Assembly (NCBI RefSeq): GCF_900102785.1
Contig: NZ_FNGC01000006.1
Location: 62,001-126,000, forward strand
DNA from: Arthrobacter sp. ok362
GTDB taxonomy: Bacteria > Actinomycetota > Actinomycetes > Actinomycetales > Micrococcaceae
DNA length: 64,000 bases
Reading direction: 5' to 3'
The notes beneath the pieces are model-generated. The model saw only the letters and a list, made by a program, of their open reading frames with translations, ran no database searches and was not told where the DNA came from. The translations under genes and the position numbers were made by a program. This document shows, piece after piece, positions 19,109 to 28,771 of the stretch; the stretch's first letter is position 1, and each line of letters begins with the position of its first letter.

Positions 19109-19239
19109 GACTTCCCAGACTTCTAAGGCAGTCTTCCACCGCGGGTCCACGGACCGTACCCGGTGCGTCAGCTAGTGCGGCGCCGGAGCTATCCGCAACA
19201 GCGCAATTTAGTTCACAACAGCGCCAGGGGATACGGAAC

Positions 19240-19920
19240 ATGGAACAGCCAAAACGCCAGCCCAGGAAACCGGGCTGGCGTTTTGCGTTGCTGGCCCTGG
19301 TGCTCGCCGTGGCCATCAGCGCCGTGGTCCGCTCACTGTGGGTGGACATCTTCTTCATCCCGTCCGCCTCCATGGAACCGCTCCTGCACACCGGGGACCG
19401 GATCCTGGTGGCACGGACCGGCTTCCAGGCTGAACCCCTGGGCCGGGGGGACGTCGTCGTCTTTGACGGCCGCGGCTCCTTCGCCCCGCTCAACAGCGGC
19501 AACGGCCCCGTGGTGGATGCCCTCGCCGAAGCCGGACGCTGGCTCGGCCTCGCGGGCAGCGACACCACGTATGTCAAGCGCATCATCGGACTGCCCGGCG
19601 ACCGCGTGGTCTGTTGCGATGCCGGCGGCCGGCTCACAGTCAACGGCCAGCAAGTTGCGGAACCGTACTTGTATCCGGGGGACAGCCCGAGCGATGTGAA
19701 GTTCGCTGTTGAGGTGCCCGCCGGGCGGCTTTGGCTCCTGGGGGACCACCGCTCCCTGTCGGCCGATTCCCGGAGCCTCCTGGGCGCCCCCGGCGGCGGC
19801 ATGGTGCCGCTGGAGCGCGTCATTGGCAGGCCGGTACAGATCATCTGGCCGCTTGATAGATTTGCAGCAGTAGCGCGGCCCGAACCGGCTGCGACAACGA
19901 CGACGACGAACGGACAGTAG
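19240..19920 (+). CDS. lepB: Signal peptidase I (first of two)
   Basis: 226 residues. It cleaves Sec and Tat signal peptides outside the membrane. One membrane anchor at about 11-32 is followed by box B with the catalytic Ser (PSASMEPLLHTGD), box D with the Lys (TYVKRIIGLPGD) and box E (GDHRSLSADSR). The stop is directly followed by the ATG of a second lepB. Both genes carry all catalytic boxes, so both are probably active. Confidence 0.94.
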   Translation: MEQPKRQPRKPGWRFALLALVLAVAISAVVRSLWVDIFFIPSASMEPLLHTGDRILVARTGFQAEPLGRGDVVVFDGRGSFAPLNSGNGPVVDALAEAGRWLGLAGSDTTYVKRIIGLPGDRVVCCDAGGRLTVNGQQVAEPYLYPGDSPSDVKFAVEVPAGRLWLLGDHRSLSADSRSLLGAPGGGMVPLERVIGRPVQIIWPLDRFAAVARPEPAATTTTTNGQ

Positions 19921-21063
19921 ATGCCCGAGACCGAACCGCGCACTCCTGATCCGCAGGGCCAGGACCGACCCCGGGTTACCGCCTCGGCGATCCCGGGGGA
20001 CGAGCCGGCGGAGCACCCCACCACCCGGCTGCCGCAGGCACGGGTCGCGGACGAGCACGCCCCCGGCGCGGGAGCCGGCCATGGCGCGGGAGCCGGCCAT
20101 GGCGCGGGAGCCGGCCATGGTGCGGGTACGGGCGCGGGTACGGGTGCCGGAGCCTTCGCCGGTGCCGCGGCGGATGCGCCAGCTGGCGCGCCGGCTGGGA
20201 CGCCGGACGCGGGGGCTGCGGCGCCTGCTGCCGGGCCGGCGTCGGCGTCGGCGTCGCAGGACGAAAGCGCCGGGGCGCAGCGGGCTGATCGGAGCGACAG
20301 GGACCGGAGCGAGAGGGGCCGGCCCGCCGGTCCCGCCCACGCAGATGCGTCCTCGCGCCGGGCCAGGAAGGCCAAAGCCCGTGAGGGGCACAGCCCGCTC
20401 TTCCTGTGGCTGAAGGAGGTTGCCACGGTGGTCATCGTGGCGATCGTGCTGTCCTTCCTGATCAAGACCTTCCTGTTCCGGGCCTTCTACATCCCCTCCG
20501 AATCCATGGTCAACACCCTCGATGTGAACGACCGCATCTTCGTGAACCTCCTCGTGCCGGAGCCCATGGCGCTCCAACGCGGGGACGTTGTGGTGTTCAG
20601 GGACAGCCAGGGCTGGCTTGCCCCCGCAGTCCAGAAGACGAAGGGTCCGTTTACCTGGGTGCAGGACGGGCTGACGTTCGTCGGTTTGCTTCCGGACAAC
20701 TCGGAACAGCACCTGGTCAAGCGCGTCATCGGGCTCCCCGGCGACCACGTCGTCTGCTGCGACGCCGGCGGACAGCTCACCGTCAACGGCGCGCCGCTGG
20801 ACGAGAAGTACATCAATTCCGCGGAGATTCCCCAGGTCCGCGACTTCGACGTCATCGTGCCTGCGGGCAAGGTCTGGGTCATGGGCGACAACCGCAACCA
20901 CTCCGCGGATTCACGCGCCCATATGGATACCAACGGCGGCTTCGTCAACGAGGCCGACATCGAAGGCAAGGCCGCCGTCATCGCGTGGCCGCTGAACCGG
21001 ATAGCGGCCCTCGACAACTATCCGGACGTCTTCCGCAGCGTCCCTGCCCCGGCCGGAAAGTAA
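19921..21063 (+). CDS. lepB: Signal peptidase I with long low-complexity N-terminal domain
   Basis: 380 residues, about 150 longer than its upstream paralogue. Residues 1-155 are a disordered Gly/Ala/Pro-rich cytosolic region with tandem GAGAGH units, then a basic Arg/Ala stretch. The anchor (about 165-190, [20 protein letters not shown]) leads into box B ([13 protein letters not shown], catalytic Ser), box D ([16 protein letters not shown], Lys) and box E ([14 protein letters not shown]). It immediately follows the first lepB and probably shares its transcript. Confidence 0.93.
   Translation: MPETEPRTPDPQGQDRPRVTASAIPGDEPAEHPTTRLPQARVADEHAPGAGAGHGAGAGHGAGAGHGAGTGAGTGAGAFAGAAADAPAGAPAGTPDAGAAAPAAGPASASASQDESAGAQRADRSDRDRSERGRPAGPAHADASSRRARKAKAREGHSPLFLWLKEVATVVIVAIVLSFLIKTFLFRAFYIPSESMVNTLDVNDRIFVNLLVPEPMALQRGDVVVFRDSQGWLAPAVQKTKGPFTWVQDGLTFVGLLPDNSEQHLVKRVIGLPGDHVVCCDAGGQLTVNGAPLDEKYINSAEIPQVRDFDVIVPAGKVWVMGDNRNHSADSRAHMDTNGGFVNEADIEGKAAVIAWPLNRIAALDNYPDVFRSVPAPAGK
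20065..20118 (+). repeat. Three exact 18-bp tandem repeats in lepB
   Basis: GGCGCGGGAGCCGGCCAT occurs three times head to tail (20065-20082, 20083-20100, 20101-20118). It encodes the six residues GAGAGH in the N-terminal domain of the second signal peptidase and runs into a GCGGGTAC-type repeat. Confidence 0.9.
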
Positions 21064-21073
21064 GCCGCCCGTT

Positions 21074-21739
21074 ATGTCCGTCGCCCCCACCCTCGACTAC
21101 GAACGCCGCTTCCGCAGCTCCGGCGCCCGGCTTCTCGCGGGCATCGACGAGGTCGGCCGCGGTGCCCTCGCCGGCCCCGTCAGCGTGGGGATCGCCGTCG
21201 TGGACCTGCAGCAGCAGAAGCTCCTGGCCGATGTCCGGGACAGCAAGCTGCTCAAGGTCGCGGACCGGGAGCGGCTGGTGCCGCTGGTGCGGGAGTGGTG
21301 CGTCGCCTCCGCCGTGGGACACGCGTCCGCGAACGAGATTGACGAGTTCGGCATCATCGGCGCCCTCCGGCTTGCCGGCAACCGGGCCTGGTTCGCCGTC
21401 CTCGCCGCCGGCATCCGGCCCGAGGTGGTCCTGCTGGACGGCAGCCACAACTGGCTCTCGCCCGATCTCCAGCCCTCATTGTTTGACGAAGCTCCCGCCG
21501 AACCCGGCTGCGACGCCCCGGTGCACACCCTGGTGAAAGCCGACATGCAGTGCCTCAGCGTCGCCGCGGCCAGCATCCTCGCGAAGGTCGAGCGCGACAC
21601 CATGATGTGCGAGCTGCACACCCAATACCCGGCCTACGGCTGGGACGAGAACAAGGGCTACGGCACCGCAGCGCACAAGGAGGCGCTGCGGAGCGCCGGT
21701 CCCACGCCGTACCACCGGGTCAGCTGGCAGCTGCTCTAG
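21074..21739 (+). CDS. rnhB: Ribonuclease HII
   Basis: 221 residues. It removes RNA from RNA-DNA hybrids and single ribonucleotides. The N-terminal active-site motif [15 protein letters not shown] holds Asp and Glu, [10 protein letters not shown] supplies the next acidic residue, and [21 protein letters not shown] and GYDxNKGYGT-like [10 protein letters not shown] follow. It starts 10 bp after lepB. Confidence 0.95.
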   Translation: MSVAPTLDYERRFRSSGARLLAGIDEVGRGALAGPVSVGIAVVDLQQQKLLADVRDSKLLKVADRERLVPLVREWCVASAVGHASANEIDEFGIIGALRLAGNRAWFAVLAAGIRPEVVLLDGSHNWLSPDLQPSLFDEAPAEPGCDAPVHTLVKADMQCLSVAAASILAKVERDTMMCELHTQYPAYGWDENKGYGTAAHKEALRSAGPTPYHRVSWQLL

Positions 21740-21796
21740 GGCTGGCGCCGGCCGCCGGTGGCGCGCGGCCGGCGCCGGATGGTGCAAGATGGAACC

Positions 21797-22123
21797 ATGA
21801 GTGCCGAGGACCTTGAAAACTATGAGACCGACATGGAGCTGCAGCTCTACCGCGAATACCGCGACGTCGTCGGGCTGTTCAGCTATGTGGTCGAGACCGA
21901 ACGGCGTTTCTACCTTGCCAACCACGTTGACCTCCAGGCCCGCAGCGCCGATGGCGAGGTCTACTTCGACCTGACCCTGCAGGACGCCTGGGTGTGGGAC
22001 GTCTACCGCTCCGCCCGGTTCGTCAAGAGCGTCCGCGTCATCACGTTCAAGGACGTCAATGTCGAGGAATTGCCGCGCAGCGAGGAACTCGCCCTGCCCA
22101 AGGTGGAGGACCTGGGCAACTGA
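21797..22123 (+). CDS. DUF2469 family protein
   Basis: 108 residues, start MSAEDLENYETDMELQLYRE. This short acidic protein of unknown function is restricted to actinobacteria and nearly always follows rnhB. It has a conserved middle YRDVVGLFSYVVETERRFYL and DLTLQDAWVWDVYRSARFV. ATG 21797 gives the family start; the frame is open from 21758 without conserved sequence. The 159-bp gap after it has two GGTTTCCCAC copies (22178 and 22205 areas) and probably the yraN promoter. Confidence 0.92.
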   Translation: MSAEDLENYETDMELQLYREYRDVVGLFSYVVETERRFYLANHVDLQARSADGEVYFDLTLQDAWVWDVYRSARFVKSVRVITFKDVNVEELPRSEELALPKVEDLGN

Positions 22124-22282
22124 TCCTTCGCGTGATCCGTCGCGGCAGCCGGCCGTCCGCCGGGTTCCGCGACTCTTCCTCCACATGGGCCGGGCTGCGG
22201 TTTCCCACGCCGGTTTGCGCACGGGTTTCCCACATAGCCAAAGTGTGTCCTGTGTTCGTCCGTAGCGGTACTCCACGCTGTT

Positions 22283-22642
22283 GTGATGAGAGCCAAGGAT
22301 GTGCTGGGCCGGCGCGGGGAGGAACTCGCCGCCGGGTATCTCGAATCGGTCGGTATGCGGATCGTGGAGCGGAACTGGCGCTGTCCCGAGGGCGAGATCG
22401 ACATTGTCGCGCTCGACGGCGACGCGCTGGTCATCGCCGAGGTGAAAACCCGGAAGTCCCTCGCGTACGGGCATCCCTTCGAGGCCGTCGGCGCGGACAA
22501 GCTGGCCAGGCTCCACCGGCTGGCGTCGGCGTGGTGCCGGGTCCAGGGGCTGCGCATGCCGCCGTGCCGCGTGGACGTGATCGCCGTGCTGGACGACGGC
22601 ACCGGCGAGCCCGCCGTCGAGCACCTCAGGGGGGTGGGGTAG
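22283..22642 (+). CDS. YraN family protein (UPF0102, endonuclease-like fold)
   Basis: 119 residues. The restriction-endonuclease-like core shows VLGRRGEELAAGYLESVGM, RNWRCPEGEIDIVALDGD and LVIAEVKTRKS. The D-(E)xK-type acidic and Lys residues fit a nuclease fold, but activity is unproven in the family. The first codon may be GTG 22283 or ATG 22286. The stop abuts the comM start. yraN-comM-dprA-xerC is a conserved actinobacterial block linked to DNA handling. Confidence 0.93.
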   Translation: MMRAKDVLGRRGEELAAGYLESVGMRIVERNWRCPEGEIDIVALDGDALVIAEVKTRKSLAYGHPFEAVGADKLARLHRLASAWCRVQGLRMPPCRVDVIAVLDDGTGEPAVEHLRGVG

Positions 22643-24190
22643 ATGGCGCTGGGCCGGACCTACTCCGTCGCCCTGGTGGGCCTCAACGGCTACATCGTGG
22701 AGGTCGAGGCCGACATCGGCCAGACCCTGCCGGCGTTCGTGATCCTGGGCCTGCCGGACGCCTCACTGAACGAGGCCAAGGAACGGATCCGCTCCGCGGC
22801 CCAGAACTCGGGGATCCCGCTGAGCCGCCGGAAGATCACGGCCAACCTCATCCCGGCGTCCCTGCCCAAACGCGGCTCGGGCTTCGACCTCGCCATCGCC
22901 ATGGCCGTGCTGCTGGCGGCGAACGACATCCGGGCCACGGGCCGCACCGTCTTTATCGCCGAGCTCGGCCTGGACGGCCGGCTGCGGCCCGTGCGGGGCA
23001 TCCTTCCGGCCGTGATGGCCGCGGTACGGGCCGGCTACCCCGAGGTCGTCGTGGCCCGCGCCAACGTGGCGGAGGCCGAGCTCGTCCCCGGCGCACAGGT
23101 CCGGGGCTACGCCACACTGGCCCGGCTCGCGTTCGACTGCGGCGCGGACCCGCAGGACCTCGCCCTCGACTTTGAACCCGAGCCGGATGACACGGACGGC
23201 CCCGGTACAGGCACCGGTCCTGTTCTACCGCCGGACATGTGCGATGTCTCCGGACAGGCAGCGGCGCGGCGCGCCTTGGAGGTGGCCGCTGCCGGTGCCC
23301 ACCACCTGCTGCTGACCGGACCGCCCGGCGCCGGGAAGACCATGCTCGCCGAGCGGCTGCCGGGCCTGCTGCCGGACCTGGGCGACACCGAGGCAATGGA
23401 GGTCACCGCCATCCACTCCCTGTGTTCGCTGCCGTCGGGCTCCGTGCAGCTGCTGCGCCGGCCGCCTTATGAGAACCCGCACCACACCGCGACCGCGGTG
23501 GCCATCATCGGCGGCGGGTCCGGGCTGCCGCGGCCCGGGGCAGCGTCCCGTGCACACCGCGGAGTGCTCTTCCTGGACGAAGCCCCGGAGTATGACCGCG
23601 GCGTCCTGGACGCCCTGCGGCAGCCGCTGGAAAGCGGTGAGCTGGTCATTCACCGCTCGGCCGGGTCAGCGGCCTATCCCGCCCGGTTTCAGCTGGTCCT
23701 TGCGGCCAACCCCTGTCCCTGCGGCAAGGCAACCGGCAAAGGGGTGGACTGCATCTGCACCCCCACCATGCGCCGCCGGTACCAAGCACGGATGTCCGGG
23801 CCGCTGCTGGACCGGGTCGATATCCAGCTCGAAGTCGAGCGGGTGTCGCTCGCCGGCTTCGGGCAGCCTGCACCCGAGGAGGGCACCGCCAGCATCGCGG
23901 AACGGGTCCGGGCGGCCCGGGGCCGGCAGCTGGACCGGCTGCTGCCGTTTGGGATGGAAACCAATGCGCAGGTGCCGGGGCGGCTGCTGCGCGGGGCCCT
24001 CCGGCTCGATGCCCCCACCACCCGCATCCTGGACTACGCGCTGGAGCGCGGTGTGCTGACCGCACGCGGCTACGACCGCGTGCTGCGCCTCGCCTGGACC
24101 CTTGCGGACCTCTCCCGGCGCGACGTGCCCGACGGGGACGACGTCGGGCAGGCGCTGGGCCTCCGCCAGGCCGCCGCCGCCTCACCCTGA
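22643..24190 (+). CDS. ComM/YifB-family AAA+ ATPase (Mg-chelatase-like)
   Basis: 515 residues. The N-terminal Lon-protease-like S5 domain starts LGRTYSVALVGLNGYIVEVE. The AAA+ module has Walker A TGPPGAGKTMLAERLPG (about residues 226-242), Walker B VLFLDEAPE and a sensor region PFQLV-like ARFQLVLAANPCPCG. The Cys-rich insertion (CPCGKATGKGVDCICT) is typical. ComM is a hexameric branch-migration helicase for homologous integration of incoming DNA in Vibrio; the same role here is inferred. It is followed by dprA. Confidence 0.94.
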   Translation: MALGRTYSVALVGLNGYIVEVEADIGQTLPAFVILGLPDASLNEAKERIRSAAQNSGIPLSRRKITANLIPASLPKRGSGFDLAIAMAVLLAANDIRATGRTVFIAELGLDGRLRPVRGILPAVMAAVRAGYPEVVVARANVAEAELVPGAQVRGYATLARLAFDCGADPQDLALDFEPEPDDTDGPGTGTGPVLPPDMCDVSGQAAARRALEVAAAGAHHLLLTGPPGAGKTMLAERLPGLLPDLGDTEAMEVTAIHSLCSLPSGSVQLLRRPPYENPHHTATAVAIIGGGSGLPRPGAASRAHRGVLFLDEAPEYDRGVLDALRQPLESGELVIHRSAGSAAYPARFQLVLAANPCPCGKATGKGVDCICTPTMRRRYQARMSGPLLDRVDIQLEVERVSLAGFGQPAPEEGTASIAERVRAARGRQLDRLLPFGMETNAQVPGRLLRGALRLDAPTTRILDYALERGVLTARGYDRVLRLAWTLADLSRRDVPDGDDVGQALGLRQAAAASP

Positions 24191-24237
24191 GCCTGCCGGC
24201 ACAAAACCGCACCCGCAGCCCTGCGAAAGGAACCACC

Positions 24238-25425
24238 ATGATCGATGACGAACGAACAGCCCGGGCCGCCCTGTCCCGGCTGTTCGAACCGCAGGACGCG
24301 GCGGCGCTGGCACTGGTGCAGGCCGCGGGAGCGCAGGACGCCTTGCGGATCGCCAGCGGCGGGCTCACAGCCGGTCCCGGGCTCGAGCAGGAGATCAGCG
24401 GAATCCTGGCGGACAGCGGCTCCGGCAGCGGCTGGTCAGGACTCACCGAGGCACTGAAGCGTTGGACGCCCCGCGTGCCCGACCTCGCACCGGAGCGGGA
24501 CCTGGCCACCATGCAGCGGCTCGGTGGACGGATCATCATTCCCGCGGATGAGTTGTGGCCGCGGCAGCTGGCCGACCTCGGCCTGCAGGAGCCCATCTGC
24601 CTGTGGTGGCGCGGCGTGGAGCAGGAACTGCCCCCGGCGGCCAGGGCCATTGCCCTGGTGGGCTCCCGGGACAGCACCAGCTACGGGGCTTCGGTGACGG
24701 GTGACCTCGCGTACTCGCTGGCCCAGCGTGGCTTCACAATCGTCTCCGGCGGTGCCTACGGGATTGACGCCCACGCCCACAGGGCGGCCCTGGCCGGCAG
24801 CACGGGCGGCGTGCCAACCATTGCCGTCATGGCCGGGGGAGTGGACCGCTTCTACCCCTCCGGCAATGAGGACTTGCTCCGGGCTGTGGCGGACCACGGC
24901 GCGGTCCTGGCCGAGGTGCCGCCCGGGTCCGCGCCCACCCGTTACCGGTTCCTGCAACGTAACCGCCTGATTGCGGCGTTGGCCTCCGTCACGGTCGTCG
25001 TCGAGGCCCGGTGGCGCTCCGGTGCCCTGAACACGGCCCACCATGCCGAAAGCCTGGGCAGGGCCGTGGGCGCCGTGCCCGGATCCATCCACAGCGCCAA
25101 CTCCGCCGGCTGCCACCGGCTCCTGCGCGAAGGCGGGGCCGTGTGCGTCACGGATGCCGGGGAAATCGCGGAACTCGCCTCCCCGAGCGGCGAGGCGATG
25201 CCCCCGGAGAAGGCAGGCCGGACGGAGGTCCACGACGGCCTGACCCTGGAGGACCTGATCCTGCTCGATGCCCTGCCGCTGCGCACCACCAGCTCGGTCG
25301 AGAAGCTGGCCACGGTGGCAGGACTGGGCCCGGACTCGGTCCGCGCCGGGCTCGGCAGGCTGGGACTGTTGGGCCTGGCCGAATCCCGGCACGGCGGCTG
25401 GAAACGCTTCGGGAAAGCGAACTGA
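24238..25425 (+). CDS. dprA: DNA-processing protein DprA
   Basis: 395 residues. DprA loads RecA onto incoming single-stranded DNA. An N-terminal helical region is followed by a Rossmann-like DprA/Smf domain with ALVGSRDSTSYGASV, IVSGGAYGIDAHAHRAAL, AVMAGGVDRFYPSGN and PTRYRFLQRNRLIAALA. A C-terminal winged-helix (DRTTSS-like LPLRTTSSVEKLATVAGL) completes it. AAAGGA lies before ATG 24238. I see no competence uptake genes in this window. Confidence 0.95.
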   Translation: MIDDERTARAALSRLFEPQDAAALALVQAAGAQDALRIASGGLTAGPGLEQEISGILADSGSGSGWSGLTEALKRWTPRVPDLAPERDLATMQRLGGRIIIPADELWPRQLADLGLQEPICLWWRGVEQELPPAARAIALVGSRDSTSYGASVTGDLAYSLAQRGFTIVSGGAYGIDAHAHRAALAGSTGGVPTIAVMAGGVDRFYPSGNEDLLRAVADHGAVLAEVPPGSAPTRYRFLQRNRLIAALASVTVVVEARWRSGALNTAHHAESLGRAVGAVPGSIHSANSAGCHRLLREGGAVCVTDAGEIAELASPSGEAMPPEKAGRTEVHDGLTLEDLILLDALPLRTTSSVEKLATVAGLGPDSVRAGLGRLGLLGLAESRHGGWKRFGKAN

Positions 25426-25503
25426 GGTGATGAGCGCCGCAGGGAAGGCACGGCTCGCCGACCAGCTCCTTGAATGCCCCGGGAATACTGCCACAGTAGG
25501 AGG

Positions 25504-26439
25504 GTGTCTACACAGGATCCCGCCGCGCTGCCTGCCGCCATGCAGCTTGCCGCCGCACGCTTCGGCCGCTACCTGGAAGCGGAGCGGGGCCGGTCCGCCC
25601 ATACCGTGCGGGCCTATCTCTCCGACGTCGAAAGCCTGCTGGCGCACGCCGCAACCGAGGGGGTCCAGGACCTTGCCGGGCTGGAGCTCGGAACCCTCCG
25701 GCGCTGGCTTGGCGCCCAGAGCGAGTCCGGCAAGTCCCGCGCCACCCTGGCCCGCCGCGCCGCCACCGCCAGGGCCTTCACCGCCTGGGCGGTCCGTGAG
25801 GAGCTGATCGAAGCCGACCCCGCCCTGCGGCTCAAGGCCCCAAAGCGGGAGAAGTCCCTGCCCGGTGTTCTGCACCAGCAACAGGTCCGGCGGCTCGTGG
25901 ACGACGCCGCATTGGCTTCGGCCGAGGGGGGTCCGTTGGCCTTGCGCAACCGCGCCATGGTGGAGCTGCTCTACGCCACCGGTGTCCGGGTTGGCGAGCT
26001 GGCCGGCATGGACGTCGACGACCTCGACCCGGACCGCAGGACCCTCCGGGTGCTCGGCAAGGGCAACAAGGAACGCACGGTGCCCTACGGGCTGCCGGCG
26101 GCGCTCGCCGTCGACGACTGGCTCCGCCGCGGCCGGCCGGCCCTCGCCACCGGGACCAGCGGTCCCGCGCTCTTCCTGGGCGCGCGCGGCGGAAGGGTGG
26201 ACCAGCGCCAGGTCCGCAGCGTGGTCAAGGAGATGCTGGAGCGGCTGGGGGACACCGCCGCCACCGGACCGCACGCCTTGCGGCACTCCGCAGCGACCCA
26301 CCTGCTCGACGGCGGGGCGGACCTGCGTGCCGTGCAGGAAATTCTCGGGCACAGCAGCCTGGCCACCACACAGATTTACACCCACGTGTCGGTCGAGAGA
26401 CTCCGGCAGAGCTACCAGCAGGCGCACCCCCGGGCCTGA
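25504..26439 (+). CDS. xerC: Tyrosine recombinase XerC
   Basis: 311 residues from GTG 25504. The N-terminal SAM-like core-binding domain begins [20 protein letters not shown]. The catalytic set is complete: Arg in [13 protein letters not shown], Lys in [10 protein letters not shown], His-x-x-Arg in [12 protein letters not shown], His in [10 protein letters not shown] and Tyr in IYTHVS. It resolves chromosome dimers at dif with XerD. TAGGAGG directly precedes the GTG, which is tight, so ATG 25540 or ATG 25474 remain alternatives. It is a housekeeping gene rather than a mobile-element integrase, by position in the dprA block. Confidence 0.93.
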   Translation: MSTQDPAALPAAMQLAAARFGRYLEAERGRSAHTVRAYLSDVESLLAHAATEGVQDLAGLELGTLRRWLGAQSESGKSRATLARRAATARAFTAWAVREELIEADPALRLKAPKREKSLPGVLHQQQVRRLVDDAALASAEGGPLALRNRAMVELLYATGVRVGELAGMDVDDLDPDRRTLRVLGKGNKERTVPYGLPAALAVDDWLRRGRPALATGTSGPALFLGARGGRVDQRQVRSVVKEMLERLGDTAATGPHALRHSAATHLLDGGADLRAVQEILGHSSLATTQIYTHVSVERLRQSYQQAHPRA

Positions 26440-26579
26440 GGATCGCGGGGCGCGGCGATGTACCGGCCGGCCCGGAAACCGGTCCGCGGAGACGGGGGCG
26501 GCGCGCCGAATAAGACGCGCCGAATCGCACTGGCGTAATTAGGAGGCGTAGGGCAGAATAAAACTCACGCCCGGGAAGT

Positions 26580-26647
26580 TTCAAGTTGAACTTGAAGCTG
26601 GAATGCAGCACGTCCCAGCTTCAAACCCGGTTGTATATTGGTAATCT
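26580..26647 (+). promoter_or_regulatory. Two overlapping palindromes and possible promoter before DUF3145
   Basis: TTCAAGTT-G-AACTTGAA (26580-26596) is a perfect 8-1-8 palindrome. It overlaps TTGAAGCTGG-13nt-CCAGCTTCAA (26592-26601 with 26615-26624), a perfect 10-bp inverted repeat. A possible promoter, TTCAAA (26620) and TAATCT (26642) with a 16-bp gap, coincides with the right arm, which suggests an operator. The rest of the 303-bp gap (26440-26742) holds only a CGCGCCGAAT direct repeat (26502, 26516). Confidence 0.5.
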
Positions 26648-26742
26648 GGCAGGGCCGCCGGCATTATTTCGGATCCGCGCAGCAGACAGACATCCAGGCA
26701 GAGGTCGTTGGGGAAGACGTACCTACAGCTATGGAGGATGGA

Positions 26743-27246
26743 ATGTCTGTTGCACTGACCCGAGGTGTGTTGTTCGTTCACTCAGCCCCGACTGCCTTGT
26801 GCCCCCACGTCGAGTGGGCCATAGGGTCTGTCGTGGACAAGCGGACGGACTTGGAGTGGACCGCTCAGCCTGCCGCGCCCGGAATGTTCCGGGCCGAGCT
26901 GTCGTGGACCGGTGCGCCGGGCACGGGGGCCCAATTGGCGTCCGCTCTGCGCGGCTGGGCACACCTGCGCTACGAAGTCACCGAAGAACCCAGCCAGGGA
27001 GTCGACGGCGGCCGCTGGTCGCACACCCCGGAGCTTGGGATCTTCCACGCCACCACCGATGTCCACGGCAACATCATGGTTTCGGAGGACCGCATCCGCT
27101 ACGCCTACGAATCCGGCGCCGGCGACCCCTCGGCCGTCTACCACGAACTCTCGCTCGCCCTCGGTGAGGCCTGGGATGAGGAACTCGAGCCCTTCCGGCA
27201 CGCCGCCGAAGGCGCCCCTGTGCGCTGGCTCCACCAGGTCGGCTAG
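26743..27246 (+). CDS. DUF3145 family protein
   Basis: 167 residues starting MSVALTRGVLFVHSAPTALC, the conserved opening of this actinobacterial family of unknown function. Middle motifs are CPHVEWAIGSVVD and LRYEVTEEPSQGVDGGRWSHTPELG. GGAGG lies 6 bp before the ATG. It converges on fabF with a strong terminator between them; DUF3145 genes commonly sit beside fatty-acid synthesis genes, which hints at but does not prove a link. Confidence 0.9.
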   Translation: MSVALTRGVLFVHSAPTALCPHVEWAIGSVVDKRTDLEWTAQPAAPGMFRAELSWTGAPGTGAQLASALRGWAHLRYEVTEEPSQGVDGGRWSHTPELGIFHATTDVHGNIMVSEDRIRYAYESGAGDPSAVYHELSLALGEAWDEELEPFRHAAEGAPVRWLHQVG

Positions 27247-27297
27247 GGCCCCACCAGGCGCTACATCGCAGCAATTCCATAGCTAGGCGCCAAAAGG

Positions 27298-27338
27298 CAG
27301 ATGGCGGCAATGTTCACGAAGAACATTGCCGCCATCTG
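27298..27338. terminator. Bidirectional terminator between DUF3145 and fabF
   Basis: A perfect 18-bp stem (27298-27315 with 27321-27338) has a 5-nt loop ACGAA and an A-rich left flank. It serves the two convergent genes. Confidence 0.88.
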
Positions 27339-27367
27339 TCATCTCGGCGTGCTGCGGGCAGGTGGAG

Positions 27368-28603
27368 CTACACGCTGCGTACCGCGATCACGGCGTTGTG
27401 GCCGCCGAAACCGAACGAGTTGCTCAGCGCGGCGATGCTGCCGGCGGGCAGGTCGCGGGCCGTCGTGACGACGTCGAGCGGGATTTCCGGATCCTGGTTC
27501 TCGAGGTTGATGGTCGCCGGCGCCTTGCGGTCGTAGATGGCCATGACGGTCAGCACGGCTTCCACTGCACCGGAGGCGCCAAGCAGGTGCCCCATCTGGG
27601 ACTTGGTGGCCGAGACCGCGACGCTGTCCACGTGCTTGCCCAGGGCGGCCTTGAGGGCCGCGTACTCGGGCTTGTCGCCGACCGGGGTGGAGGTGGCGTG
27701 CGCGTTGACGTGGACGATGTCTTCGGGCTGGATGCGGCCGTCGAACATGGCAGCCTTCAGCGCGCGGGTGGCGCCGAGACCCTCGGGGTCCGGGGCGGTG
27801 ATGTGGTAGGCGTCGGCGGTGACCGAGGTGCCGGCCAGTTCCGCGTAGATCCGTGCGCCGCGGGCCAGGGCGTGTTCCTCGGCCTCGAGCACCAGGGCAC
27901 CGGCGCCCTCGCCCATGACGAAGCCGTCGCGGTCACGGTCGTAGGGGCGTGAGGCGTGCTCGGGATCGTCGTTGCGGCGCGAGAGTGCCTGCATGGAGGC
28001 GAAGGCGGCGATCGGCATCGGGTGGATGGCGGCTTCGGCGCCGCCGCAGACGACGACGTCCGCCTTGCCGGCGCGGATCAGGTCCAGGCCCACGTGCACG
28101 GCCTCGGTGCCGGACGCGCAGGCGGAAACGGGGGTGTGGGCACCGGCGCGGGCTCCCAGGTCCAGGCTTACCGCCGCGGCCGGGCCGTTGGGCATCAGCA
28201 TGGGCACGGTCATGGGCAGGACACGGCGGGGGCCCTTTTCGCGCAGGGTGTCCCAAGCATCCAGAAGGGTCCAGACGCCGCCGATGCCGGTCGCGAAGGC
28301 AACCGCCAGACGGTCGTGGTCGATTTCGGTGATGCCGGAGTCGGCCCACGCCTCGCGGGCTGCGACAACGGCGAACTGCGTGGACGGGTCCATGCGCTTG
28401 GCCTCGACCCGGGTCAGGACATCGAGGGCGGGCGTGGAGGCGCGTGCGGCGAAGTGGACAGGCAGCTCGAACTTTGCCACCCAGTCGTCCTCAAGCGTGT
28501 GCGCGCCGGAGACGCCCTTGAGCGCGTTCTTCCACATCGTGGGGACATCGCCGCCGATGGGTGTGGTGGCACCCAGACCGGTAATGACTACTTTGCGTGC
28601 CAT
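27368..28603 (-). CDS. fabF: 3-oxoacyl-ACP synthase II (FabF)
   Basis: 411 residues, the elongating condensing enzyme of type II fatty-acid synthesis. The Cys-His-His triad is visible: VSACASGTEAVHVG (Cys), VNAHATSTPVGD (His) and KSQMGHLLGASG (His). The start MARKVVITGLGATTPIGGD is standard. It is the last gene of the fabD-fabH-acpP-fabF operon; the 168-bp gap to acpP has no obvious terminator. Confidence 0.97.
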   Translation of the reverse strand: MARKVVITGLGATTPIGGDVPTMWKNALKGVSGAHTLEDDWVAKFELPVHFAARASTPALDVLTRVEAKRMDPSTQFAVVAAREAWADSGITEIDHDRLAVAFATGIGGVWTLLDAWDTLREKGPRRVLPMTVPMLMPNGPAAAVSLDLGARAGAHTPVSACASGTEAVHVGLDLIRAGKADVVVCGGAEAAIHPMPIAAFASMQALSRRNDDPEHASRPYDRDRDGFVMGEGAGALVLEAEEHALARGARIYAELAGTSVTADAYHITAPDPEGLGATRALKAAMFDGRIQPEDIVHVNAHATSTPVGDKPEYAALKAALGKHVDSVAVSATKSQMGHLLGASGAVEAVLTVMAIYDRKAPATINLENQDPEIPLDVVTTARDLPAGSIAALSNSFGFGGHNAVIAVRSV

Positions 28604-28771
28604 GGGATCACTCTCTGTCGGTGCGCCTGCCGTATCCGGAACCGCGAACGGGATGGCCGGGGCCTGCGAGGGAAAACTTTGGGGTCATGCAAATTGATGG
28701 TGGTCCGGTCCGGGCACTGCTGCAGCGCCCGGACCGGGCACCGGGGTCCGCCGTTGCCGGCGGAAGCCAGA

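Noticed and set aside
25504..26439. XerC as a mobile-element integrase marking an island edge
   Set aside because: It sits in the conserved yraN-comM-dprA-xerC block and no attachment repeats or island genes follow.
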